DNA of 64,000 bases, from assembly GCA_933228895.1 (NCBI GenBank), contig OW121846.1, positions 82,162,064 through 82,226,063 on the forward strand. Direction: 5' to 3'. The translations under genes and the position numbers were made by a program. The notes beneath the pieces are model-generated. The model was not told where the DNA came from, did no database searches, and was given only the letters and a program-made list of their open reading frames with translations. Below, piece after piece: positions 41,747-52,797 of this stretch. The stretch's first letter is position 1, and each line of letters begins with the position of its first letter. This stretch comes from Platycnemis pennipes. Taxonomy: Eukaryota > Arthropoda > Insecta > Odonata > Platycnemididae.

Positions 41747-44700
41747 TAGAGATAGGAAGATTATGTGGACCGCATAAGTTTTTAATTTCATCAAAATGCA
41801 AATAGCTTGACTTTTTGAGTACCCTTACGTCATCCCTAGTACAAATTTACTGTGCATAATATCGCATAATCTGACCTCTAATGCAGCATACCACATAATT
41901 TGCATTATGCGTGCATAATCTGCGTAATTCTCACGCAGCCGGCTTAATTTTTGTTCTAAAAAGCAGTTTTATGGCCTCTCTCGATACCGGACGCATGCCT
42001 TTCACCTCCAATTCCCACGCCAGTTTGATGTGTAGCCACCAAAATACATTGTATTTCAGTGGCTCCCAACAACTGACATTGAACGTAGCCACCGAAATAC
42101 AATTTCTGTATACAATACAATGTATCTTGGTGGCTACGTCCGATGTCGGTCGTTGGGAGGGGGGCTTTTGTAACCGGCCTTTTCAAGGAAGTCAGTACGG
42201 CAGTGAGCGTCGACGGGAAATAACAAGTGGAGGGAGCATCGACATCACATTTGAAAACATGCGAAAACAACAATCAGTGACAGTGTCAACTCGTGCATAC
42301 TCATATCAACATGAAGGTATGTACGTGTTCGATCAAACAAACCGAATTATGCATTGTCGCTTCTGTCAAGTTCGCGTAGAGTGGGAAGGAAAGAGTACAG
42401 TTGATAACCATGTGAAATCAGCCTCTCACCTCAAAGAAAAGGAAAATTTCAAAGACCCAAGCAATACCAAGAAAAGGCAATCTTCTTTAAGTGATAGTTT
42501 TGACCATGCCAAGAAAACGAAACAGGACAGAGAAGAGTTTATTAAATCTGTGACTACCGCCTTCGTGCAGGCCAACATACCACTGATGAAACCGAACCAC
42601 GAATCAGTTCGAAATCTATTAAAGAAGTATATTCCCGGTGAGTACAAAGTAATATAAGTCGATATTTTAAGTGTCATTTATTCTTATTCACGCATCGAAA
42701 TTGATTGAGTGAAGGAATAAAGATCAGCATCACACATAACCTCAAAATCACTTGTCATTAGTATCAATGTTTATACATATATATTTTATTTTCAAGTGCA
42801 GGGGACTTGCCTATTTTTTAAACACTACGAGAAAAGTATGTGAATTTACTTAAGAAGGAGAATGAAGATCTCATTAAGTCCAAACTGAAAGGGAGGAAGG
42901 TGGTTGTTTTCGGTGATGAAACAACCAACAAGAAAGGAGAGGCTATTTCATCAGACTTTGGAAAGTGCTTCCTTGTGCTGAATCTCCTGACACTTTTCTG
43001 TTTGTTGGCTCAGTGAAGGTCTTAACGGCATGCAATGCAGACCAAAGCTGTAAAGCAATTATTCAGGTAATGTTATATATTATATAATGGTTCAGAATTT
43101 TAATTTTGATTTTAAGTTTTGTGAAAATTTTCAGCATTCAGTTTTTTTTATTTTTTAGACTCTCAGCCAGTATGACATTACATATGAGGATTGTGTCGCT
43201 GCAGCATCTGATAGTGTGGCATACATGGGTTTATGTGCAAAGCTCTTGCATGAATTGGTGAATCCGAAACTTATCCATATCCAGTGCTGGGCCCATAAAG
43301 CTGACAAGGTGGGCAAAGTTTTCCCTGAAAAGCTACCAAGGCTGAATGAATGTGTGTCAAACACTAAAAGATTATTTAAGAACACTAGGAAGAGGAAACA
43401 CAAGTATATGAAGTTCTTGCAAGACTCTTATGCATTCAGTAAAGGAGGCAAAACTTTTTCCCCTACCTATTATGACAAGATGGGGATCATGGAGGAGGTC
43501 TGCTGAATACGTGTTTGTGTATGTGGAGGATGTTTGGAATTATGCTCAGAGTATCCCTGATTCCGAATCTACTAAGTCAGCAAAATATTTTAAGAAACAC
43601 TCAAAAGAAGCTCTCTTTGTAGTGGACTACTGCACACCTATCTGTAATTTAATTTTATTTTTAGAGGGATCATACCCTGTATCACATGTTTTAAACTCCA
43701 AGGTGAATGAGGTGAGGAAAGTGTTTTCAGTTGTGAAATCTGCTAATGATATAAAGGCTGCTTTGTACCCTACAACAAATGTTATTGTTGAAGAAATTTC
43801 TTGTAGTCAGAGACAAAAGAATCTTCTTGAGAGGTTTAAGTCTGTGTGTGTTAAATGTTGTGAGATTATTGATAGTCTGCTATCTGGTGACCCAGCAAAG
43901 ATTTTTTTTAATCCTCTCGTACTCTCTTTGATCCGCAAAGAATAGTTGTAGGCTGCAGTGAGTCTCAACTTTTAGAAGCCAAAGATGCCATATCTTTACT
44001 GGATCCCATTCCATGTGCCAATTTCTTAGTGCTGCATGGGCTCTAGAGTGATTCTGCCAAGGAATTTACAAAATCCAATGTTCTTACCAAGAAGGGTAAA
44101 CAATTTGATGTAGTTTATGATGCTCTTTTAAGTATACAAACAACAAATTCCACATTCTCTGCTCTTTGTTTGTCTGTTCTTTTTATTCCTGCTGCTAACA
44201 TAGATAGTGAGAGAGCCTTTTCGGGGTATAATGATATCCTTACACCCAAAAGAACAAGGTTGACTGCAAAAAATACAGAAAGTATGGTATGTATATATCT
44301 TAATGATGGTATGACATTGGCAATGGGATGTGATGATGTTGTGAATAACAATAATTCTACAGCAGCCTCTGATTGTGAGACAGCATGCTGCTGGCAAGAT
44401 TTCAATGATGAAGATCCTGATGACCCCATCCCATGCCCATGATAATTTATACTTTGCCATAGGTGATTAAATTGATAAATCTCAGGGGTTATAATCAGCA
44501 TTTACTGTGATTGTTTAATTATCCATGTTCATTGTAATGTAATTGTTTTTTTGGTTACATTTTATCCAATAAAAATGTCAATCCTTAGCTTCAAGGTTAA
44601 TTTTTCACCATCCAGTTCCTGATTCCTTCAGTAAAAGGTTGGCTTAGATTTGAGTATGCCTCATGAAATATGTATTTCTAACAGGTAAATTTCCATTTTG

Positions 44701-44998
44701 CCTGATGAAACTACGAATTGATTAAATAATTGAGGGTACCTGATGAGAATGAGGTACACCGGATAGGGTTCCATAAAATATGGAGAATGGCAAAGGGCAT
44801 TATGCCTGACGGGATTATATGTGCGATGGAGGCAATCTCCAAAATGTTGCATAATTTTCATGAAATCGCATAATTGCAATTTTTAAGCCCCATATGGTCA
44901 GCATAGATATCAGAATTTTTCCGCATAATGGCCGCATAAATAATCATTATTTGGTTGCATAATAGTGGGTTTCAAAATGCATAATCTTCCTATCTCTA
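41747..44998 (+). mobile_element. hAT transposon, CGGBP1-like, with introns
   Basis: Terminal inverted repeats TAGAGATAGGAAGATTATG are perfect over 19 bp. They are flanked by a perfect 8-bp duplication, GCCATAGA (41739-41746 and 44999-45006). The 3,252-bp element carries a plus-strand transposase in several exons with mutations. It inserted about 620 bp upstream of the HGKG gene start in the enclosing element. Confidence 0.93.
42259..44442 (+). pseudogene. CGGBP1-like hAT transposase, spliced, mutated
   Basis: The first exon starts at ATG 42259 and encodes a BED/CGGBP1-type zinc finger, CRFCQVRVEWEGKSTVDNH then VKSASH. CCCG|GTGAGT at 42638 and TGCAG at 42797-42801 fit an intron. The next exon gives KGRKVVVFGDETTNKKGEA with a preceding stop and a frameshift near 42990. 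A second intron fits TTCAG|GTAATG (43067) to TTTAG (43158). Then come QYDITYEDCVAAASDSVAYM and IHIQCWAHKADKVGK. The C-terminus has IPAANIDSERAFSGYNDIL, the dimerisation core. CGGBP1 in vertebrates is a domesticated hAT relative; here the TIRs show that it is a transposon. Confidence 0.85.
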
Positions 44999-45694
44999 GC
45001 CATAGACCTAGACTTTTCTGGCCTAAATATACATATGGCTTCATTTTCTCTTTTAGAGTTAAATATTATCACCATTTAGCAATGAAACGACATATTCAAT
45101 TCGTTTTTATGTGTATTGCACATTATTTTGTGTAATGTCCCATACGTAACGTTACGTACGGGGCACCAAAAAATTGAACATTAGGGTATGTTTACATTTA
45201 ATTAGTTTTTTTACAACATTATAAGCATTTAGTTTTACACAAAAGCTGTACAGAAAATCATATTTAAAGTAGCTGTCTGTCAAGAAATTTGCTGAAAAAA
45301 GAAATTTATCTATTTTATGTTACGTACGGGACAATGTATTAAACACTATGTTTTATCATTATATAAATGCAAACTAAATATAACTTGGTGATAGAAACTC
45401 TTATTTGGTACTATATTTTGATATTACAATAACAAAGACAAATACAAATAGTATTTATTTAAGCTTTGGTATGGCAACTCAACCCATGATAACAGTAAAT
45501 TTTGAACATCTGATGAAGAGACAACTTTGACCCAAGGTTACCTACACATTTAAACATATTTGACTGAAATTATTAGTAAATACTCTTAATACAGTGTTAT
45601 AAGAAGACAATCATGACATAATAAATTAAATTTTTTTTAAATATTTTTTTCCAAAAGTTAGGTACCTATTTTCATGGAATTTCATTCTGACCAT

Positions 45695-48600
45695 TTAATC
45701 CATGCTAACACTCCAGCAGAAAATATTGGACAAATCAAGCCTGTAAAGAACTATATTGCCAAAACCAAAGATTTTATTTTAGCGGAGCAAAGGGCAAATG
45801 TAAGAGGAAAAATCGTGATAAATGGAAAATAGGTTAATATCGAATTTTTTAATGTTTTAATGGTACAGAATTTAAAATGTAATTTGTGTCAATTTCAACG
45901 TTAGAAGATAAGGGATGCAGAATGACAATTGATGAAGGGAAATTTACAATTGTGCATAAACAGTCTCAGAACATAGTATTGATAGGCTATCGATGTGGAA
46001 GTTTATATAAAATAAGGCTGACTTCTGAATTGCCCAGTAATAAATTCTGTAATATCGCAGTGACAAGTGAGCTCTTACACAGGAGGCTGGGGCATTCATC
46101 AACTATGTGTATTAAGACATTAGCTGAGTGTGTTGATGGGATTGGTGAGGTCAAACTAACCTACAATATGTGTGAAGTGTACGTATCGGAGGTAAGCAAG
46201 TTAGTGTGTCTCACAACTCAGCAAGGGTTAAGACTACCAGACCCTTAGAAAGGGTTCACTCAGATCTGTCTGGTGCTATTTCTCCTGCTGCATATAATGG
46301 GGTTCAGTGCCTCATAAGTTTTGTGGATGATTATACGCATTTCACGGTATCATTTGGGCTTAAATTAAAATCAGAAGCAGCTAGTTTTGTCAAACAGTAT
46401 GTGGCGATGGCCAGTAACAGATTTTATTTTAACAAAGTACAATTCAGATGTGATAATAGAACTGAGTATGTAAAAGAAGAAGTAATTGATTTTTTCAAGG
46501 ATAAGGGAATTCAGTGGGAATTAACTATACCTCATACTCCGGAATTAAATGGGGTTGCAGAACGCATGAATCATACTATTAATGACAAGGCTCGATTCAT
46601 GCTCATAGATGTGAATATTAGAAAATGTTCTGGATTGAAACTGCTCCTACAGCTGTTTACATAATTAATAGACTGCCTACAAGAGATTTAGAATGTAACA
46701 AAGTGCCAGCTGAGACGTGGTTCAATGTCAAACCTAATTTAAGTAACTTGAGGGTATTTGGGTGTCAAATGTCAAATTTTGGTGTCAAAAATGTATATGT
46801 CAAGAAACATAAAGTACAGATACATGGTAAATTTCATGAGAGATCTAAAAAATGTATTTTCTTAGGTTATTGTCCTACTGGTTATAGATGGTTACATAAA
46901 TAATAATGTTTGTGTAAATAAAATGTAATGATTGTGGAGTCTCTCTGAACACAAAGTTATTTCTGCGTGAGATGTTGTGTTCAATGAGGAGAGGAATAAA
47001 ACCGATAATCATGACTGGGATTATGTCTGGGAAGATGAGAGGAGAGGAAATGTAGATGGAGATAAGGAGGAGGAAATTGAGAGTGATGAGAATCAAAATG
47101 AGATTGAGAATATTGCAGGAAATACCCCAATTCAGGAGGAGCCGAGGAGTAGTCGAGCAACCAAAAAGCCAGAATACCTGAAGGACTATGCCAGACTGGC
47201 AGTGAGAGATGGTGTAATTAAGGAGGAGAGTGAAGATAGAGTGGAATTCTGACTGTTAACCTTCCTTCTTTCTGATTGGGAAAAAAGTAGAATCACCCTC
47301 TATACAGGTAATAGAAGAAAATTCAAATTTGGTGTTTAATGCTGTTGGCTTTGCAGATGGTGCACCTGAGTCATATGATGAGTTACATGATAGATATGAT
47401 AAAAAGGAGTGGCTTAAAGCAATGCAGGAGGAGATGAATGCTTTGAACTCAACAAATACATGGGATTTGGTAAAATGTCCAATGGGGAGGAAACCTATAA
47501 AAAGTAAGTGGGTGTTTGCTCTAAAACATAACAGTGAAGAAGAAGTGATAAGATACAAGGCAAGGTTAGCAGTAAAAGGTTGTTCACAGAAAAAATGAGT
47601 AGATTATTCGGAAACCTATGCTCCGGTAGCAAGACTGTCAACATTAAGAATATTACTCAGTATCATTAATCATAAGAATTTGTTTGCTCATCAACTTGAT
47701 GTGAAAAATGCATTTCTAAATGGAATTTTAAAAGAAGAAATTTATATGATCCCTCCAGATGGTATGAACGTTATGGATGGTTTAGTGTGTAAGTTAAATA
47801 AAACCCTATATGGGTTATAACCCTAATAGACCCTAATTAATTAATAATTAACCCTATACACAAGCGCCAATGGAATGTAATGCTAGGTTTCATGCATTCA
47901 CTATCAAGATAGGGTTCATGCAATGTGTTACAGATAAGTGTGTATATGTAAGATCAGTAGGATCTACAATTGACTACTTGTTATTATATGTAGATGATTT
48001 TATTGTGGCAAGCAATGTTGAATTGTCCCTTAAGTTTGAAAAATATTTTTATGCAAGAATTTGAAATGAGAGATCTTGGAGAGTTAAATTATTTTTTTGG
48101 ACATTAAAACTTAAAGACAGGGCAATATATACTATAGTAAGTATCTCAGCCAAGATGCATAATTAGATAAATTAGTAGATAGATTCAAATTGAATACAGC
48201 CAATATTAGAGACACCCCTTTGGCAACTACAAATTTTGTGATATTCCATCCTAACCCATTGAACATACAATGTATAGATCTTTAATTGGTGGGCTGATGT
48301 ATGCCTGTGTCACAACTAGATCAGACATCGCAGCTTCCATCAGTTTTTATAGCCAATTTCAAACAAAACCAACCAAGTCATTGTGGGCTGGTTTGAAGCG
48401 GGTTCTGTGCTATCTCAAAGGTACTAAATCATTACGTTTGGTATTTAGAGGTTTAAATGATACAGCCATAGTTAGGTATGCAGATGCTGATTATGCAAAC
48501 CATGAAGACAGGAAATCTGTTTCTGGTCATGTCTTCCAAGTTTTTGGTGATTCTGTTCTGTGGGCTTCTAGGAAACAACAAACTGTTGCTCTCTCATCTA

Positions 48601-48929
48601 CAGAGTCTGAATAATTATCGTTAGCTTCAGCAACTGCTGAATTGTAGTGGATGCAACAGCTGTTAAATGAATTGAAAATTGAAGTAGTAACACCTATTAT
48701 TATTTATGAAGACAATAAATCATGTATAGACTCACTTATTAAATGGGATCAAAGAAGACTAAAACATGTTGACATTAAATATAATTTTGTAAGAGACCTT
48801 ATTCTACATAGTGTTTTAAAAGTTGCATATATTCCAACGGATTGTCAAACCGCTTATATCTTTACTAAAGGTTTGCCTCTTGTATCATTTGCAAAGCATA
48901 GATCTGAACTAGGTCTACAAGAAAAATAA
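45695..48929 (+). pseudogene. Copia protease end, integrase, RT and RNase H
   Basis: Continues the Copia polyprotein after the nested DNA. Order seen: the protease tail VNIEFFNVLMVQNLKC with a stop; a GAG-pre-integrase segment (46071-46190, ELLHRRLGHSS); integrase with HSDLSG, SFVDDYT and LNGVAERMNHT (46206-46670) and a frameshift near 46640; and the spacer. Reverse transcriptase follows with SKWVFALKHNSEEEVIRYKA (47500) and HQLDVKNAFLNGIL. A 50-bp disruption lies at 47820, then LLLYVDDFIVA (47975), the YVDD catalytic box. RNase H ends the polyprotein, with SLIGGLMYACVTTRSDI (48275) and YADADYANHEDRKSVSGHV. Many stops and shifts: dead copy. Confidence 0.88.
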
Positions 48930-49003
48930 ATGTAATAAATCAAAGGAAATTGTATGTATTAAACAAACTTGTATGAAATGACTTGTAATGAGAAATTTAG
49001 GAG

Positions 49004-49180
49004 TGTTGAACTGAGCAATTTCTCATATTCTTTTGTTTATTCCTGTGGCGTTTTACTTCCATCTATTGGTGTGGTTGTTGATAAATGTCTTCCTTTAAGT
49101 AAAGTCGTTTTTTCCTAATGAAAGATTATATAATGCGTCCTATGTAAATCTGCTCCCATCCTCATAACCCCAAGAATAAC
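49004..49180 (+). repeat. Copia 3' LTR
   Basis: Preceded by a short purine-rich tract (GAAATTTAGGAG). About 94 percent identical by eye to the 5' LTR, with GTTT missing near 49033. Confidence 0.88.
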
Positions 49181-49819
49181 AAAAATAATAATAACAACAG
49201 CTTTGAGAAAATACTCTTCAATCAATGAGAACCCTGATTTCTATTTTAAAAATGCCCGAAATTAGAAGATAATGAAGATACCTCAAGAATAAGAAATAAG
49301 CAATTTCTCACGCAAAAACAGTTTTAGTAAAAAAAAATGTGCACCCATTTTTTTAACCAAAAATGGTACTAAACTATTTCCCTATTATGGTCGTAAACTA
49401 TTGGTTTACTTAACTATTTCCCGCTAATAACATAAAGTTTAGATACGAGCGATTCTATCGACAAGTATCGCTGTTTTCCATAGGCCGCATAGGCCTATAA
49501 GGATATAAATATATATAATATTATAAAAACTGCAGATATTCATGTAATTACCTCGATCTGGACATGTCAGAAGTTATGGCAGTCATAGTTTAATGTGCAT
49601 AGTATGATCATGGATGGGTATGTTCGTGGTGCGTTGATTGCAACCATTGCAACATTGTAATCATTGTTTGTCGTAATCGATTTTCGAGACAGCGGAGAGG
49701 GGTGGAAAGGGGACGAAATAATTCGATAGATTCATAGATTCGATAGCTGTCGAGGGAGACTCGACTGACTGGAATTTAAGGCGGGAAATGTCGTATGTCA
49801 TTCCGACATGATTAACATC
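49181..49819. other. Upstream region of the next host gene
   Basis: Non-coding. CpG dinucleotides become more frequent from about 49620, which would fit a promoter, but no decisive element is visible. Confidence 0.35.
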
Positions 49820-49879
49820 AGTTTCGTTGCAAGCGTGTGGCGGGTGTTGTTAGGCGATAAGGTCAAACCCGTCGTACAG
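49820..49879 (+). promoter_or_regulatory. Candidate transcription start and 5' UTR exon
   Basis: ACATCAGTTTCG around 49816-49827 contains the arthropod initiator consensus TCAGTY. CGTACAG|GTATAAC at 49880 is a plausible splice donor that could pair with the acceptor CTTTCAG at 50263, just before the coding start. No TATA box or DPE was seen. This is inference only. Confidence 0.25.
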
Positions 49880-50268
49880 GTATAACTTAGAAAAAAAGCT
49901 ATTGTATTGACTTTTATGATGACCCTGGCGCATTGCTACAGAGTAGTCATTCCGTAGTTATGTCATAATATTTTTTACTTGCTGGAGACTGGAAATTGTC
50001 GAAATTGAAGAATATTAATTTTTCTCTGTGGCATTAAGTTCACCGGGTAGCATGTCCAATTTAATTATGGGTAGATGTGAGCCTAAGGGTCACGAACTTC
50101 AAATGTTTATCCTGCGGAAACGGTGTTCATTAATATCGTGGTCTTTAAAAAAAAGATTGTTAATGACCATGGGTTGTAATTGATATTCCGGTTACCTTTT
50201 CTGAGGAGGCGAGTGTTTCTCGGGATATGGTTTTGTTGCTATCGTAATTGTTCCTTCTTTCAGTTACA

Positions 50269-50367
50269 ATGACTGACAGTGGTAATGCACAAATCTCGGA
50301 TTCTTCCATTGAATTTGCAAAAGCTATTAGTGGAGATGTCTCCGATGAAGTGAAAGTGGAGAAAGAG
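50269..50367 (+). CDS. Host gene, first coding exon (33 codons)
   Basis: Acceptor TTCCTTCTTTCAG ends at 50263. A 5-base leader follows, then ATG and MTDSGNAQISDSSIEFAKA, ending EVKVEKE at donor GTACGT (50368) in phase 0. The acidic, Ser-rich start is unremarkable. It joins in frame to the exon at 50498. The clean splice sites, intact frame and neighbouring CpG-rich DNA indicate a real gene rather than a transposon. Confidence 0.75.
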
Positions 50368-50497
50368 GTACGTAGTTAACTTGAGGTTGGGATATTTTAC
50401 CTGAAATGTTGATTGTTCCTCAACAGTGGCGTTAGTTATATTCTAACTTTTATTTTATCAAATGCGCGCTTTTTTAATGTTATTTTATTTTCCGCAG

Positions 50498-50652
50498 ATA
50501 AAGTACGAGCAAGATATAGATGAAAAACGGTTTTTGGCATTTAAAAAGATGATGATGCATAGCGAAGTGTACACCGAATTCTTGAAGCAGAGAATGGGAG
50601 CACACGCAGATGCCAGAAAATTTGAATGTGTCCGGAAGAAAAATTTAATGAA
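50498..50652 (+). CDS. Host gene, second coding exon; possible HELLS-like helicase
   Basis: Acceptor TTTTCCGCAG ends at 50497. The exon reads IKYEQDIDEKRFLAFKKMMM, then HSEVYTEFLKQRMGAHADA, and ends at donor GTAAGT (50653) in phase 2. The RFxxxxxxxxxSEVYxxFLxxRM pattern resembles the segment before the SNF2 domain of lymphoid-specific helicase (HELLS/LSH), RYRRLQHLLEKSNIYSKFL in the human protein. HELLS remodels nucleosomes to support DNA methylation. The resemblance is short, and other chromatin remodellers share similar segments. No further exon was found before 64000, so the next intron may exceed 13 kb. Confidence 0.7.
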
Positions 50653-51413
50653 GTAAGTCATACTTGAAGAAGACCGTGGTTAAATGCAATCACCATTACT
50701 CGCAATGATTTGTGGGATCCAACAGCATATTATTTTACTATTACGATTTTGTTTGTGCGGGTTCACAGCTCAGGTAAAACTCATTTGGACTAGGGGAAAG
50801 TATGTTTGTGCTACTTAAGTGAAGGCATAATTTTGGATTTCACTGATGCAGTCATTGTAGTTCTCACATTTTTTCACTGACATATTATCAATGTTATATT
50901 AATATATATGTATTAGAGTTAATATATGTATTTATATTAATATGTAAAAATATGCACACACACCCCAACAGCACACCATATACCAAAAACAATCGATATA
51001 TGTATGCCATACGTATACCCAATGCTTACCAACTTCTGGATGTAAGCCGGTGTAAAGCTGCCCACACAGCACAAATGGAATAATACTTGCATAATATTCA
51101 AATATTATGCCCTAATTATACCATGGCAGTGGTATAAGATGTGCCTAAAATGTACATAAACTGTGAATAGAAATGGGCTAATGTCCCCATAAAGACCTCT
51201 TTTATGTGCATAATGTGCAGAATCTAGACTGTGACTGTAATAGTATATTATGTGCATAATACTTGAATATTATGTGCACATTATCTAATATTATATATCG
51301 CATGCATAGTACTCTAATCTCATAGGCATTATTTAATCTATTGTGCATATTATTCTGTTAATTATATATCTAGTTAGACCAGCAGGGTCCATGTCAAACA
51401 ATTAACAGCAAAC
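50653..51413. other. Intron-like AT-rich DNA
   Basis: Begins at the GTAAGT donor. Contains TATTAATATATG-type stretches and scattered GCATAATATT motifs at 51080-51350. Nothing coding. Confidence 0.45.
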
Positions 51414-51416
51414 TAA

Positions 51417-51815
51417 AGCCCGTTTCACACGATACTTGATCCAGTACAAGGTCTAGTATACTCGCTAGTATGCTAGCTTTCCAGTATCGTATGAACAAAG
51501 CCAGTATCCTGGCTGGCAAGCATGCTAGCTAGTATACTCGCTGAGCTACTGGATTTCATGCTTGATGCGGTACTGGATTTCTAGTAGGACCTAGTAGCCC
51601 AGTAGCCATCGACCAATCAAGTCACGTTACAGACGCTGTGTGAACTTTTAAATTAGTATGGAATCATATGGAATAACCGATTCATAGCAAGCACAAGGTT
51701 GATGATGGTGTGAAACTTCCCAGGACGGTTCCAATCATACTAGATTACGTCCTCAATATCAAGTAGTGGCTAGCACACTAGGTCTTTGCTGGATCAAGTA
51801 TCGTGTAAATGGGCT
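51417..51815. mobile_element. PIF/Harbinger-type MITE
   Basis: A 399-bp element with inverted repeats that begin AGCCCGTTTCACACGATAC on the left and AGCCCATTTACACGATAC on the right, both continuing TTGATCCAG. TAA flanks it at 51414-51416 and 51816-51818. The interior holds several CTAGTAT/ATACTAG palindromes. The TWA duplication points to PIF/Harbinger; it is non-autonomous. Confidence 0.88.
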
Positions 51816-51818
51816 TAA

Positions 51819-52789
51819 GGACTTACCTCTTTGCATAATAGGCACTGAAAAGGCTGAACTAGCCGACCTGGCATGATCTCGGATTGGTTAGAGCAGATCA
51901 CATAATTTGATTCGGCATAATTTGGCACACGTTAACTACACACAACACTTAGACCGTGCTAAATTCGTGCACGTCTTCGGCTTCTTGATGTCACATAGAG
52001 AATTCACCAATTTATGCGAGTTAGACAATTTTAAGCAAAAACGACTATTTGTAAATGAAATACATTACCTTTATTGACACTATTTCCATTTTCAATGATT
52101 GCATTCACTTGCCTTTGTAACACATAAGATTCCAAATCTGAGGTATAATCACAAGCCAATGTGACAATCGCCAATATCAAACCGCATGACATGTGAATCA
52201 AAAGGTGCGATCGAGCTTGCTTTTTTTATAACATTTACTTTTAAATTTTGATCTGTGTATACAAAATCCAGCTGTCTTTTAAAAGAAACACTCCTCTAAA
52301 AATTGAAACTATACATTGCCAACAGGTGGTTCGTTGAAATTTCATTGAAAGTCAATTACTGCATTGTCATAAAACCAGGGTGTCCACTGACCGGGAAAAC
52401 CTGAAAAATCGGGAATTATTCGTGAATTTTCAATGCAGGGAATTGTTCATGGATTATTTGTGATTTTCTGGTCTGAGTCAGGAATTTAAAAAATTCTTTA
52501 TTCAATACAAAATCCTTATTTTATAAATAGGATATACAACGATGACTTTCAGATTTATATATATGTATGATTTGATAACTGTACAAGATGTAATGGATTT
52601 GCCGTTGGTATGAATCAATAAATAAACGATGAAAAAGTAGTTCGGCTCAATGAATCTTCAGCGCAGTATGCAGTTCGGAGACATCAACTGATTGAATGTC
52701 GTCGAACAGATGCCTTCAGCATCACGTCAAGTGTCCTTTGTTCTCATTCATTGCACATTGGACTAAGCCCATGATACGCAAACATATGC
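51819..52789. other. Non-coding DNA with one transposon-like end
   Basis: CAGGGTGTCCACTGACCGGG at 52377-52396 looks like one end of a hAT-type element and leads into GGGAATTnTT-type repeats, but I found no partner end. Otherwise nothing. Confidence 0.4.
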
Positions 52790-52797
52790 CTAACGTG

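Larger units (their letters stand above)
35186..45690 (-). mobile_element. Unnamed DNA element with GTTACGTACGGGACA repeats (nested in Copia)
   Basis: Foreign DNA interrupts the Copia protease between SGSFH (about 35185) and its continuation near 45695. The motif GTTACGTACGGGACA or a one-base variant occurs at 35186, 35371, 35562, 35581, 45157 and 45319, and inverted at 45142. The left edge GTTATGTACGGGACATT and the inverted copy ending at 45156 could be a terminal inverted repeat. That would leave 45157-45690 as a second partial copy. The element carries a minus-strand gene (41120-35977) and was hit by Tigger (37011-40254) and hAT (41747-44998). Without them it is about 4 kb. The right boundary is uncertain. 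Confidence 0.6.
33890..49180 (+). mobile_element. Decayed Copia retrotransposon split by nested insertions
   Basis: The LTRs (33890-34070 and 49004-49180) differ by about ten substitutions and a 4-bp indel. Between them, the order is gag, protease, integrase, reverse transcriptase and RNase H, the Copia order. The protease region is split by roughly 10 kb of foreign DNA. Removing it leaves an element of about 4.8 kb, normal for Copia. No 5-bp target duplication was found. Confidence 0.88.

Noticed and set aside
45157..45690. A second complete copy of the GTTACGTACGGGACA element
   Set aside because: Only two direct motifs and no gene or opposite end. It may be part of the same element or a fragment, so it was kept within the uncertain right boundary.
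52377..52500. A hAT-type end, CAGGGTGTCCACTGACC
   Set aside because: No partner inverted end or duplication was found, so it is not annotated as an element of its own.
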